DNA of 64,000 nt from Pseudoips prasinana (GCA_951640165.1 OX621255.1:28680001-28744000), one strand, 5' to 3'. Positions 42,350 to 53,358 are shown, numbered from the stretch's first letter. Made by a program: numbers and translations. Notes: generated from the sequence alone by a model not told the origin.

Positions 42350-42503
42350 TTCACCGGTCCGTAAGTGATCGGCGAGGTTAAGCAATACCAAGGTCATAGA
42401 TGGGTGACCACAAAAGCGGTTTCATTTCTGAGCGTCTCCGTGCTTCGGAGGGCACGTTAAGTAGTCATAAGACAACATTTGATAAGCCATGTCAGAGAGA
42501 GAT
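42350..42503 (+). repeat. 5S rRNA-derived SINE, copy 7 (truncated)
   Basis: TTCACCGGTCCGTAAGTGAT, GGCGAGGTTAAGCAATAC, CATAGATGGGTGACCACAAA and the first half of the body; it lacks the 3' end. Confidence 0.75.
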
Positions 42504-42685
42504 TCGACAAGCAAGCAAGAAGAGAGCCCCAAATCCACCCCTAGTATTTCAAAGACCGGATATTAATTCCAATACAATATGGAAAGGGTAACAGAGAACA
42601 ATGCCTAAAGCATCCCAAACCACTCGTGTTATGAGCTGCACAGTGTATAATAACTACCAACGAGCATATCCAGCACTCCGACCTG

Positions 42686-42804
42686 GGGCTCTACCGGCTA
42701 ACTCGCCGAACATCGATTTAACGATTGATTAAGTCATTTTTAACCTTTATTTATTTGAACGCCACTTAAGAAATCGATTGTCGGCGACTTAGCCGGTAGA
42801 GCCC
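42686..42804. mobile_element. Foldback MITE with 3-bp CTG duplication, copy 2
   Basis: Same ends as 28007-28244 (GGGCTCTACCGGCTAACT and GACTTAGCCGGTAGAGCCC) in a 119-bp element with half the interior. CTG flanks it at 42683-42685 and 42805-42807. Confidence 0.8.
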
Positions 42805-42807
42805 CTG

Positions 42808-43607
42808 AACGAGTTTTAAAGCTCGGTTTAAACGGTGTTTAATCGAGCAATCGTTTTATTCTGTTGACGAAATTATATAATCAAAATCAAATTGTTTGAC
42901 TTGATAACATTTAATTTTAATTTTGATTATCTGACTAATGCTGTGTGTGTGTTATTTATTTGTTTATTAATCAAGCCTCATAAGTGGGTTTTTTTTTCCG
43001 GGGCATGTTACATACTTATTGATTTTAAATATCTACGCTTAAACAAGTTATGCCTTGTATAAACCCCGGCGCGTGAAGTCGTAAGGAAAACCTGATCAGG
43101 TGGAGATTTTGAAACGGTTCCAACCTACAGTGCAAGTGTGGTTCTGTCCCTCAAACCATGGCACGCTTTTTACCAGAACTAATGGACGCTACTGACAACT
43201 CTCAACTTGTAGCTGAATTCTAGGGTGACTTAATTTAGATTGCCATCGACACGCTAAGCTAAAACTTTTATTCCGAATTTTGTGAAATTTCCGCACACCT
43301 TTTTATAGCGACAGGATTACATAAATCTGGGATTACCTGTTATGTAACTTCACTCCGCAAAACCCGTCGGCTCCAGCAAGAAAAAGAGCTCTTCGTAACT
43401 TTGAATGGCACAACTCTTTTAATAAATATAACTCATAGCCTAAACTCGTATAAACCGTGTTTAAATCGCCTCATTTCGTTGGGATTTATGATGCTATACA
43501 CTGTCAGACACACAGACAGGCAACGTATATACAACACTCTTCTTTTTGTGCGAGGGTCGATATGAATTTGAATCACTATTTACTTTGGTAGTTCCACTTA
43601 CTTATCA
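42808..43607. other. No feature recognised
   Basis: AT-rich, then a moderately GC-rich stretch (about 43060-43260) without a supported frame. Confidence 0.45.
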
Positions 43608-43836
43608 TGTCTGTGTTTCATCTTATCATGGACTGTGGTTACCCTAGCGTCAGAGTTGTTCAAGCACCACAAGTTAATGACTTCAACCGAGACCGATGAC
43701 TTAACGTGCCCTCCGACGCAGGGATACGTTCAATAATTAAAACACATTGGCCTATCCATGGACTGACCGCGAGCCTAGTTGTTTAACCTCGTCGATCACT
43801 TACGGGCCGGTGAGACTATCTAGCTATTAGCGCCTC
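43608..43836 (-). repeat. 5S rRNA-derived SINE, copy 8
   Basis: Minus: CACCGGCCCGTAAGTGATCG, GAGGTTAAACAACTAGGCTC, body, GGTAACCACAGTCCATGAT. The box C region is eroded. Confidence 0.7.
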
Positions 43837-44154
43837 TTTTGCTAGGACATGCTAGTTTTATCGAGTTATTATTTTGTAAAATAATTATTTCCTGCTGAAC
43901 ATTATTATTTTTAATTGAGTACTAGCAAAGTTAATCGTTCAGGAATACTCGCGTACACGTCTTCTACCTTGCCGAGGCAGTCTCCGTCCGTGTGTGCGAG
44001 ACCGTGGACTACCTTCCTATTTTCTCTCCATCCCTTTCTTCATTCTATCTATTCTTATTACTACCACTCCGAAAGGGAACCTGGATTCCCACTGTTGTTT
44101 CTGGCGAATTATCGTATTTGAAATGAACGTATTCTATAAACTTATTCAGATATG

Positions 44155-44345
44155 ATTTTTGAAGTACTTCTACTACTTTACGCACGAAAGCGTTACGAAA
44201 AGTGTAATTGGTGAGGCGAACGTGAAGATAGAAAGAGAGAGAGAGAGTTAAGTTTCTATTAGTACTCTAGGTGCAAGCAGAGGTGCGAGCGCACATTTTT
44301 TTATTAGGCATAGCCAGATTCGTATATTAAGTTTTACTTCCAGCG
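44155..44345. repeat. Repeat K, copy 2 (uninterrupted)
   Basis: TTTACGCACGAAAGCGTTAC, GGTGAGGCGAACGTGAAG, GAGAGAGAGTTAAGTTTC and GAGGTGCGAGCGCACATTTT; this order explains the split copy at 9830-10372. Confidence 0.6.
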
Positions 44346-45089
44346 ACTCTTGCAAGATAATCGATCCACATTGTGGGGAGCCTGCCCACGCGGTGCCTTC
44401 AATTTGTAACTCTGTAACCCTATTCCATTGTAGACATAATTTATTGACGAAGGTTCTATCGATCATAGAAAGCTTGACAAGAAAACCTCTTCAAACATTA
44501 CGTACCTCTGATATTCATGGATTTCAAACAAGTGACGGTTAAATGGAAGTCCTAAATAAATTTAGATAGCAGTTGCGAAAAATCACGATTCTTTTCGACT
44601 TCATATATAATTCTTCTAGCGTATGAAGTGCTCAAAATGATGGAAAGTTTTTGCATGACCGGTTCTCGGTGACGGAGTATGCATATATAGTCGTGATTCA
44701 TATACTTCATGGCTGAATCGCAGGCTCTTGATTCTGATTCCAAATGTGGTCGGATGAAAGCACCTGACCACAGCTTCAATCTCACAATGTATTCGTTTAG
44801 CCACTGGTACCGGTTATAGCTAATATAAGCCAAGGCAACTAGGCTATTATTATTTCTGTATCATTTAGCCCTCTCCTTTAAGAATTTCTCCTTTAATTGT
44901 GGAATTACCAGCCGGCAAACATCTAACATATTGAAATTTCTACGAGTATTCATTACATTAAATGTGGCCCTTACATAGTATCTGCAATAAGTTATAGGAA
45001 AATATATTTTAGAAAGAAACTATAACATTAATACGCTTGGTAAAGTGTTAAGATTCATCTACCTTTCTTCTTTAACTTATCTTTTAAAA
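44346..45089. other. No feature recognised; one unexplained frame
   Basis: A 93-residue minus frame (44552-44833) includes AYISYNRYQWLNEYIVRLK. I find no family signature, splice sites or repeat match. Confidence 0.35.
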
Positions 45090-45174
45090 TAGCTTATCAG
45101 TTATCTGGTTTCCAACAGAACACCACTTTGGGATCAGATGGCCGAGTGAATAATGTCCCAGGATATTATTATAA
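45090..45174 (+). repeat. SINE group B, 3' fragment
   Basis: TATCAGTTATCTGGTTTCCA to GGGATCAGATGGCCGAGTGA and TCCCAGGATATTATT. Confidence 0.7.
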
Positions 45175-45943
45175 TAGGAAAAAAGCAAATTGAAATAAAA
45201 TATATATCCCAATTTATGCGGATATTGGGTATTCTTATTTATGTTGTGCTATGCTTATCTTCCGGTTGAAGAAGAAATAAGAAGAAGAAGAAGAAGTACT
45301 TCTACATTAGTACTTCTATATTATATACATATTTTTCATAGACGTATATTTTGTAAGAATCTCCGCCTCTATGCATAGAATTTACTGTATCAGGGGGAAC
45401 ATTACAAACTAGGCTTCTTAACAGGCGTAATCTTATGGGTAAGCGTGGTCCACCTTCAAACACATCTTCACTTACCGTCAGGTGGGATCGTAGTCAAGCG
45501 CAAACCCATCCAGCATAAAAAAACTTGCAATTTACGGTCACCACCACAGCGTTTCCGATATTTAGTGGGTGTATTAAGCAATCAGTAGCCTTAAACAGCA
45601 TCTTTAAAAATATCGATAAGTCATGTTAGAGCACTGCTCGGCCTCATTAACACTGGTTACAGGAAAAAGAAAGGAAAACGGAAGTATCATGGTGCTTCCG
45701 CCTCGAGCTAGTACTTGTTGCCGGTACCCGCATCGAGTCCATCTATGATAGACATAGCGGAGTATTCACTCACATTGGAAACTAGTCATACCTACAAAGG
45801 TAATTTTGAATCATCAATGAGCGCTGACATAAGATATTATATCAAAGTGAAAATAACACCATAGCTCCCAAAAATATTATTCCAAATCGAAAAAAATTAA
45901 GTTAGTTCAGGATGACATACTAATGTGACCTTTTATTCTTCAG
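45175..45943. other. Intron sequence before exon B
   Basis: A GAA microsatellite lies at about 45270-45297. A possible branch point CTAATGTGAC (about 45920) precedes the acceptor. Confidence 0.45.
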
Positions 45944-46083
45944 GAACAAGCGCGCCTCCTTCACCAGCCCGTGAACATGACCAAGAAGTGTTATCCAGAC
46001 TCAGCAGTACTGCAGAGAAGCAACGTGCCACGCTACGTCATCAAGAGTTGCAGTTGCAGGAGAAACAGCAAGTCATCGAAAGC
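45944..46083 (+). CDS. Host-gene exon, RILP-like coiled-coil protein (exon B)
   Basis: A 140-base exon with acceptor CTTTTATTCTTCAG-like tract (TTTTATTCTTCAG) and a consensus donor GTAAGT. The two leading bases complete the codon left open by the exon at 19345, giving a Gly; it ends in phase 0. It encodes about 46 residues: SAPPSPAREHDQEVLSRL then STAEKQRATLRHQELQLQEK, a coiled coil after a Pro/Ser linker. From memory, RILPL1 has a similar EVVDKQRDEIRAKDRELGLK stretch after its linker. The in-phase splice and matched order of segments support one transcript. The function would be Rab-adaptor scaffolding, inferred from the family. The C-terminal RH2 domain is not in the window as far as I can see. 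Confidence 0.7.
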
Positions 46084-46230
46084 GTAAGTTTGCTTTATAC
46101 CGGCTTTTTTCACTTTTTCTGGTGCAGGAAGGTTTCAGACTCCTCAACATTTTCCAGGTTATCCAGTTCTGTAAGCTGATTCTGCTATCAGATTCCCACC
46201 ATTAGTATATTTGTTTTTTTTTAATAGGAT

Positions 46231-46488
46231 GGTGCTCATAGCTAGATGCCCTCACCGGTCCGTAAGCGATTGGCGAGATTAAGCAAGTAGGCTCGCGGTC
46301 AGTCCATAGATAAGTGACCACCAAAGTGGTTTAATAATCTGAGCGTCTCCGTGCTTCGGAGGGCAAGTTAAGCTGTCGGTCCCAGTTGTAGTCATTAGAC
46401 AACAGTCGTTAAGCCATGTCAGAGGCCTACTGGGTGGCTTGAACAACTCTGACACTAGGGTAACCACTGCCCATACGAAAAATAAATA
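46231..46488 (+). repeat. 5S rRNA-derived SINE, copy 9
   Basis: CTCACCGGTCCGTAAGCGAT, TTGGCGAGATTAAGCAAGTA, ATAGATAAGTGACCACC and a full body to CACTGCCCATACGAAAAAT. It lies in the intron 147 bp after exon B. Confidence 0.8.
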
Positions 46489-46622
46489 AGATAGGATGGC
46501 GGCGTAGTTTTTGTAGCTGCCAGTACTTGAACCGTAGGAGTACCTTTGGAGCGAGTATTAAGCTATAATATGTGCTTTTAGATCTTCTTTTATAACCTGC
46601 CTGATGAATCCTAAAAGCAAGC

Positions 46623-46878
46623 TGTAACGTATGTACTGGCTATTTGGCATAATGATATGGGACCTTTGCCTGTACATGATTGACATTATCGCACTGACGT
46701 TTATTCATGTACCGACATTTTCTTACGTTTTCTTTAGTTTTTCCTCGTCGCCAATATCATGTATTTGAATACAAATAAAACGGCGAGCGGACATTATCGC
46801 ACTGACGTTTATTCATGTCAATCATGTACAGGCAAAGGTCCCATATCATTATGCCAAACAGCCAGTACATACGTTACA
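46623..46878. mobile_element. MITE with 64-bp inverted ends and a 29-bp internal direct repeat
   Basis: Ends start TGTAACGTATGTACTGGCT and match over 64 bases with one mismatch. A perfect 29-bp unit (ACATTATCGCACTGACGTTT core) occurs at 46682-46710 and 46790-46818. CAAGC occurs on both outer flanks (46618-46622, 46879-46883), a possible 5-bp duplication. Confidence 0.75.
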
Positions 46879-46883
46879 CAAGC

Positions 46884-47940
46884 AAATACATACTAATACT
46901 AATGAGTTGTAGTTTTAGCTGTAAGTCAGCGGCTGTAGGTGAATTTACGCTGCCCTCAACAAAATGCTGATCTAAAGCCTTTTTAACACAAACTATCACA
47001 CCGAGACTCATCATTGATTAAATAATATGTATTTTTGTATAGTAGTATTACATTTAGTATTTTTGTCGTATTTGTATATGTTGAATAAAAGAGCTCTTTA
47101 CCATGTTTTTTTTTCTTATTGTGAGTCGAATAAATGTAATTTATTTCTTTTTAAGAAAAACAAACAACTGACCGATTTGTTTTAACTGACACCTTTATTT
47201 CCAACCAAATCAAGTCATTTATATGCGAAAATGGGTGTTTTATATAAGTTATTACAAAAAAGGTAGTTGTTATCACCATAATCAAGTTCTCGTCAAACAG
47301 TTACCGAAAATTACCTTATGTAAATGTCTGTAATTAAAATGTTATAATGAATTTCAAGAAAGTTACATTCAATAACAGAAAATAACTAATACTTTACAAA
47401 ATATAAAAAATACATTCATACAACATGAGTTATAAATAGTTATCCGTCAAATACTCTTTGATAGAATAGTATCACTTTTCAATAATTATTAGAAATATTA
47501 AAAAAAAAAGTTTAAAAAAATATATTATATTTTGGAAGGTCTTAGAGTCAGTGATTCTCGCTGTGAGTACGCACCTTAAATGAGTAACTAGAGCTAAGTT
47601 GAGCCAATCACTATCTCCGTCTCGGATAATGCCCTCTTCCCAACAAAATGGAGTAAAATTACTTCACAAGGATCCCAGGTAATTACCGGCCTTTACACAC
47701 GGAAAATACATAACGCAACATTCGTTTCTTCCTACAAGTATTTATTGATTACTTTTAATGTACAGTTTACACAGTATGTGTACTAGTTTTTTTGTCGATA
47801 AATATGTGATCTAAACTAGACTACGGCATATTTACTTGTAGTAAAAATGTTAATACTCCACTATCACATTTTATGCGGGTTCGGTATTTCGGTTTATGTT
47901 GTGTAAGTGTATGTATCTATTTGTTATATTATTATATATA
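46884..47940. other. No feature recognised
   Basis: AT-rich with poly-A tracts; no supported gene or shared repeat. Confidence 0.45.
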
Positions 47941-48628
47941 TTAGCTGTGCACCCGACTTCGTCCTCACATTTTGTAATGACTCCGTAAATGATACACCAG
48001 AATACGTACATACATACATAGACTCACACCTGTTTCCCAAAGGGGTAGGCAGAGACAACGGACTCCCATTTGTCACGATTATTGCATACCACTTTCGCTT
48101 CGTGTACTGACATTATATTCTTTCCTGAGAACGACCTTCCTGACCTTTCTTGAGAACGTCTTTGATTTGATCAGAGAATGTTCTACGAGGTCTTCCCCTT
48201 GTTGTACCATTCACACAGAAACAAAATATCACAGTCATAATATCTATAATATTTTGTTTCTTGTTGCAAACTTATAAAATGTTCACATAAATTTTACATA
48301 TTTCCATACAAACTTTCATCCCTTATTGCTATTTATTATTATTATTATTTTAAACTCTTGAGGGTAAAACTTTAAATTTCATATATATTTATATCGAATC
48401 AACGACCTAAAAATATTTTTTAAGCTTTCAGCTCTAAAAATAACGATATTTCCATACAACTTTTCATCCCCCTTTTCATGCGCTTCCAACCTTTTTTGCG
48501 TTAAAAAGTAGCCTATGTCCATTCTCAGGGTCTATACTATCTGTGTACCAATATCATTTAAATCGGTTCAGTGGTTTTGGCGTGAAAGCGCGACAGACAG
48601 AGTTACTCTCGCATTTATAATATTAGTA
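47941..48628 (+). repeat. Repeat F, copy 7, interrupted by LINE-B
   Basis: TTAGCTGTGCACCCGACTTC at the left; AAATCGGTTCAGTGGTTTTG, a CAGACAGAG block and TTTATAATATTAGTAAG at the right. The middle has paired CCATACAA-CTTTCATCCC blocks. Confidence 0.65.
48004..48222 (-). mobile_element. LINE-B fragment in repeat F
   Basis: TACATACATACATAGACTCA tail (minus), CCCAAAGGGGTAGGCAGAGA, and GATCAGAGAATGTTCTACGA. Confidence 0.7.
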
Positions 48629-48639
48629 AGTATACATCT

Positions 48640-49265
48640 AGCCTATTGCTGGATGAAGGTCTGATACAAAGCATTTTAGCAAACCCTAAATCGCAGGCAG
48701 CAAAAAAGTTATGTAGCTTAGTATTAGTTGTTCAGCAGTTAGCAGCAGCGTTTGTTCTTTTAGTACCTCTAATTTAAGTTTTTTTGTGTGTTATTTATAT
48801 TATTATGATTTACTATGTTATAAGGTAAAAAAAAATAAAGATCAAAATAAAAGTATACATCTACCCTCGAAAATTCTCGATTTAATAATTAGAATAAAAC
48901 CTAGCCAAGTTATCTTATAGTTTATGCAACAACGGGTTGGAACGCCTTTAGGCAGATCATCCTGAGCTTTTGCGAATATATTAACTCGAAACGAGGGTAC
49001 GGCTTTCAATCATTGTGGTCGTACTGTTCCATATAACTAACCCAGCATGACCCTTAACGGCAACCACAGAGCTGTAACAAAAAAATTTTACAGTGTTCCT
49101 GTCGTCTGTTTGAAACCAGTGTCATGTAAGTTAACTGTACGAAAGGAAGAATATCCCAAAACTGCAAGTCACTAAAGTTGCAGTTATACAATCAGCACTA
49201 TTAAGACAACCGCAGTAAGTATGACTATGAGTTACACCAACTTTGGACAAAAGGCTCCCCCCAGA
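48640..49265. other. No feature recognised
   Basis: A weak RTE-like stretch near 48645; otherwise nothing. Confidence 0.4.
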
Positions 49266-49458
49266 ATCACCTTGGGGGATATGTCATAATCGCTACGCTT
49301 GGCAGACGGGTTGGCGATCGCACTAAGGTGGTCATAGTACTGAGAAGGAAGCTGCTGCCCGTCCTCTAGTAGATATTCCCTCGGTTCGAGTTCTATGCCC
49401 CCCACGGGATGAGATGCGGTGATGAGATTCTGATATTCGCCGCCGTCACCACACAGCT
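49266..49458 (-). repeat. Repeat E, copy 5
   Basis: ATAATCGCTACGCTTGGCAG to CCCCCCACGGGATGAGATGC and CCGCCGTCACCACACAGC. Confidence 0.65.
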
Positions 49459-49501
49459 TACTCGCTGACTGAATTTGTTTCTACATGAATAGTAGGTACT
49501 T

Positions 49502-49746
49502 AATTATCGTAAGGGCAGTGGTTTCCCTAGTGTCAGAGTTATTCAAGCCGTATTAGGCATCCGTCATGACTACGATTGTTGTCTAAAAACTACAACCGGG
49601 ACCGACAGCTTAACGTGCCCTGCGAAGCAACGAGACGCGCAGAAATTAAACCACTTTGGCGGTCACCCATCTATGGACTGACCGCGAGCCTAGTTGCTTA
49701 ACCTCGCCGATCACTTACGGACCGGTGAGTGCATCTAGCTATGAGT
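49502..49746 (-). repeat. 5S rRNA-derived SINE, copy 10
   Basis: Minus: CACCGGTCCGTAAGTGATCG, CGAGGTTAAGCAACTAGGCT, CATAGATGGGTGACCGCCAA and body. Good copy of the 5S-like head. Confidence 0.8.
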
Positions 49747-50149
49747 ATACAACATAAATAAATATTTATCCGCGTGGTGTAACTAGTAAATTGTTCGGCA
49801 AACGTAGTCATAAGTTCTGAGGATATCCTCAGAACATTGAAGCAATAATGTACCTATGATATATTTAATGTTACGAGCGTCCTTGAGCATAGACTAAAGT
49901 CGTTATTTAGGCGTCACAAACTGATTTTCTACTAGTTCATATCTTTATGAATTGAAAACTTCTATAAACGCATTGTAGCTCAAGAGTGAACGAAGGAAAC
50001 CGTCACGCACGGACCGGTGACGATCAATCGGGTTTAGTTGGGACAGGAATGAATGCTCGGCTCCAGACGTCGCGTCATCAGCCATGTAGCCCGACACGAA
50101 GTTAGAAGTGATAACTTATAATCGGTTACAGACTTTATACATTACTTTT

Positions 50150-50705
50150 TTAGGACTTATACCCAAAGAGTAAAACGGGACAATATTACTAAGGCTCTGC
50201 TGTCGATCTGTTTGTCTGTCCGTCTGCCATCAGGCTGTATCTCATGAACCGTAATAGTTCGTCATGAAATTTTCACAGATGAATTTCTTTTGCCGCTATA
50301 ACAACGAAACTAAAAAAATAATAATAAGAGATTTTGCTCAATCTTTTCAATCGCAATTTGCTCAAATCTTGACTTACATATTCACATTAAAAATATAAAT
50401 TAAATTAAAATAAACCATATATTTAAGGGGGCTCCAAAACAACAAACGTAATTATTCACGATTTTGTAGATAACTAGCTGTGCCTCGCGTGTTTACCCGC
50501 GTTAAACTTTTTAAATTATAGCTTATGTGTTATTCGAATATATAAAATATATTACTACAAAGTTACATCCAAATCCGTTCGGTAGATTTTTCGTGAATTA
50601 GTAACAAACATATACACACACTCACAATCTTTCGCCTTTTTAATATTAGTGTGATGGTACGGAACGGAGCATTACGAGTCCGAATCGCACTTGGCCGATT
50701 TTATT
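50150..50705 (-). repeat. GGGTTCCG-type repeat (G3), interrupted by repeat F
   Basis: GTTTGTCTGTCCGTCTGCCA, GGCTGTATCTCATGAACCGT, GGGGGCTCCAAAACAACAAA, then (after the insert) GGTACGGAACGGAGC and CGAATCGCACTTGGCCGATT. Confidence 0.7.
50471..50656 (+). repeat. Repeat F, copy 8, nested in G3
   Basis: ACTAGCTGTGCCTCGCGTGT to CTTTTTAATATTAGTGTGAT. Confidence 0.7.
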
Positions 50706-51169
50706 TAAATATCCTCAGTGGCAAGGATATGCACTAACGCGTTTTTTGGTAATGGTAAGCTAACACAGACACGGTACAGCTTGACTACTAACATTTTAAA
50801 TTGTTATGACTGTGACGTCAATAATTCCTATGCATGTATTCAAATGCTGTGAAGTCTCGTCTGACTCATTTCCATCTTGTTTGTCATTCGTGATAGATCA
50901 CGATATTATCGGACATTGCTATTCATAGTTGCATGATGGATATTCCACCGTTTTTACCTGATACTAGCAATCGCACTTGTTCGAAATTCTAAAATTAAAA
51001 TTCTATTGTCAATGAAAGCCAAATAATATTACTCTTTACTCAGTTTTGACATTCATTTTGTCATCTCACGTCAGTTTGACAGTGTGTCAAAAGTATGGTA
51101 GTGTGTGTATTTTTTTTTCATCAAACTTGGACTACAAGAGCCCGACCATTCCGTGTACATACACGGGCA
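50706..51169. other. No feature recognised
   Basis: AT-rich, no shared repeat found. Confidence 0.45.
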
Positions 51170-51174
51170 CATTT

Positions 51175-51537
51175 GACGTGTTTGTTGGCGTGGTTGGTAA
51201 ATGCTTCTTTTCACGCCGCATGTCGCGAGTTCGATTCCCACCCAGGACAGATATTTGTGTGCATAAACATGTCTGTTTGTCCTGAGTCTGGTTGTAATTA
51301 TATAAATAAGAATCACCATCATCATATCAGCCGAAAGACGTCCACTGCTGGACAAAGGCCTCCTCCAAAGATATCCACAATTCCCGGTCTTGCGCTATTC
51401 GCATCCAGCAGTTTTCAGCGAAGAATGTATTTACAAAAAAAAAAAAAGAAATGTAGTTAGTACATGTAATATATCAGTTATCTGGTTTCCATAGTACAAG
51501 CTGATGACCATGTGTGCACAATGTCCTAGGATATTAT
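51175..51537 (+). repeat. SINE group B, copy 7, interrupted
   Basis: Head TTGGCGTGGTTGGTAAATGC with B box GTTCGATTCCC, resuming after the RTE insert with AATGTATTTACAAAAA and TATCAGTTATCTGGTTTCCA. Confidence 0.8.
51314..51420 (-). mobile_element. RTE-type LINE insertion with AAGAAT duplication
   Basis: AAGAAT at 51308-51313 and 51421-51426 brackets 107 bp of RTE 3' end (ATCATATCAGCCGAAAGACG, GACAAAGGCCTCCTCCAAAG). Excising it restores the SINE sequence. Confidence 0.85.
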
Positions 51538-51804
51538 TGGAACGAAGTTCCTTATCGCGCGTTGTGAAAGGGGGCTAGACGGAAAAAAATCTTACGAAAA
51601 GTTGTCACGACACTTTTTGTAGCTGTGCGGCGTGCGCATGTTTCTCTGTCTGTCTCTCTCTCTCTCTCTTATAGAAAGCAAGCCAGATATTTTCATTTCT
51701 ATTTCGCATTGAACAGTGTCGTGTCGCGACGATTATTTTTGTTGAGTGTATACAGGTTTTTTGTACATAATAAATAATAAGAAATAACTTCGTTCCATCC
51801 GAGT
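51538..51804. mobile_element. MITE-like element with GGAACGAAGTT ends
   Basis: GGAACGAAGTTCCTTATCGC on the left and AATAACTTCGTTCC on the right. The middle contains a TCTCTC run and GTGTCGTGTCGCGACG. Non-autonomous; class not assigned. Confidence 0.5.
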
Positions 51805-52329
51805 GTCCCTTGACACCTTTCAAGTTTTTAACATTTGGAATTGAGAACCTTCCTTTATTTTGTAAGTTGGTTTAAAACCATCTGCTAAGAAATCTTATAG
51901 TCTCTATTTTACTGGTACTAATTGGAGAAAATTCTGAGCATAAGATACTTTGAAGAACTCCGTCAGTTTAATAAGAAGATGAGTCCATTTAAAAGTTTGC
52001 CATTAGCATCCAGTGACACAAAGTGTTGGCGTAATGCTTCTTGTTGTATAACGAGATAAGATGAAACTGAAGTTAATCTAAATGCTTTGATGTTTTAAGA
52101 CTTGGAATCTTGCTGGAAAATGGAATGGCATTTAGGGAACTCGCTATTTACGATGCTTTTTTAAGGAATTATTTGTTCAGAGATTTTTCGTTTGTCATGT
52201 ACATGCAAATTTTCTTATAATAAAGCCTGTACGTATGATTAGATACATGAATAGCTCTTAGTATAACTATTTATATTACACGTTGTATATAAGTTTAGTA
52301 TTGACTTGTGGAGGTAATACAATAGCACC
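51805..52329. other. No feature recognised
   Basis: AT-rich host-like sequence. Confidence 0.45.
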
Positions 52330-52330
52330 A

Positions 52331-52430
52331 AGCTGCTAAGCGAAGCTCCTTTCATGCGGACACTGCGTACTCTCAACAGTATTGCAGACGAGATAGACGT
52401 GTTCCGTTGTACACTGGGCGAGTTCACAGT
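52331..52430 (+). other. Candidate exon, unidentified
   Basis: An open stretch (KLLSEAPFMRTLRTLNSIAD, then EIDVFRCTLGEFT) ends at a strong donor ACA|GTAAGG. The acceptor ACAATAG is weak, with little pyrimidine tract. Codons look protein-like but I recognise no family, and the phase does not demand a link with exon B. It could be an exon of a neighbouring gene or chance. Confidence 0.25.
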
Positions 52431-52439
52431 AAGGGCTCT

Positions 52440-53177
52440 TTATGTTATTAGTTATTCCATGATATTATAAAAAACTTAATATATTAGTAATGTAATATGC
52501 TGTCTACATTATCGAATTAGGTTATAAACCTGTAATGGTAATTGTAAAGAAGAAATAAATAAATAAAACAACCGATCCCGCACATTAATCGACTTTTGGA
52601 ACTACGATAGAGGGAGGGTCCCTCGAAAGGATACAACGCCTTTTCCTTACGTGACGAATTTCAACAATTAACTCCTACTGCAACACAAAACTAAATAAAT
52701 TATAATGTAGCATATATAGCAAGAAGGAACAACGGGTCGGCAAATCAAGTCCTGTCAATAGACTCCAGTAAAATGTTGATGTGCTTACGAATGCTGTCCT
52801 TTCAACCTCTAACTTTACCCCCGTCTAATATCCCCGATAAACTACTATTAACGACACCCTATAAACAGTATTGCCCTATAACGTCTTTATTACAACGTGT
52901 TAAAGTCCAATTTCGCAGTTTGCTGACTGTAGGCTGTAAAATAGTCTTTATGTGTCAGATAACGAAGCCTTCGCTAACCTAAAGGAGAAATCTAACAAGT
53001 ATGTGCGTTTATTGGTAAATAAAATAGTCGTAACGTAACGTGCCTATTCGGTACTTATATCAGAAAACCAATTTTATAAATGTTTGTCTGTTACTAGATT
53101 TTTGTCCATTTGTTCTGGCTAATCTCCGAAACAGCTGATGTTGGAAGTAATACAACATACTAAATTCCGCCTGCGTC
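52440..53177. other. No feature recognised
   Basis: AT-rich; no supported gene. Confidence 0.45.
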
Positions 53178-53188
53178 TTTGCTCACAT

Positions 53189-53290
53189 CATCATCATCAT
53201 ATCAGCCGAAAGACGTCCACTGCTGGACAAAGGCCTTCCCCAAGGATCTCCACAATAGCCGGTCCTGCGCTGCCCGATAAATGCAATATT
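53189..53290 (-). mobile_element. RTE-type LINE insertion with 11-bp duplication
   Basis: TTTGCTCACAT (53178-53188 and 53291-53301) flanks CATCAT repeats, ATATCAGCCGAAAGACGTCC and AGCCGGTCCTGCGCTGCCC. Very short, 5'-truncated copy. Confidence 0.8.
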
Positions 53291-53358
53291 TTTGCTCACA
53301 TAAAAAGTTATAATTTATATATGAAACTCGCGGGTGACAGCTGGTCTGAAATATAATA

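Noticed and set aside
46083..52331. Joining the candidate exon at 52331 to the RILP-like gene
   Set aside because: No coiled-coil character and no expected RH2 sequence; phase alone does not support the join.
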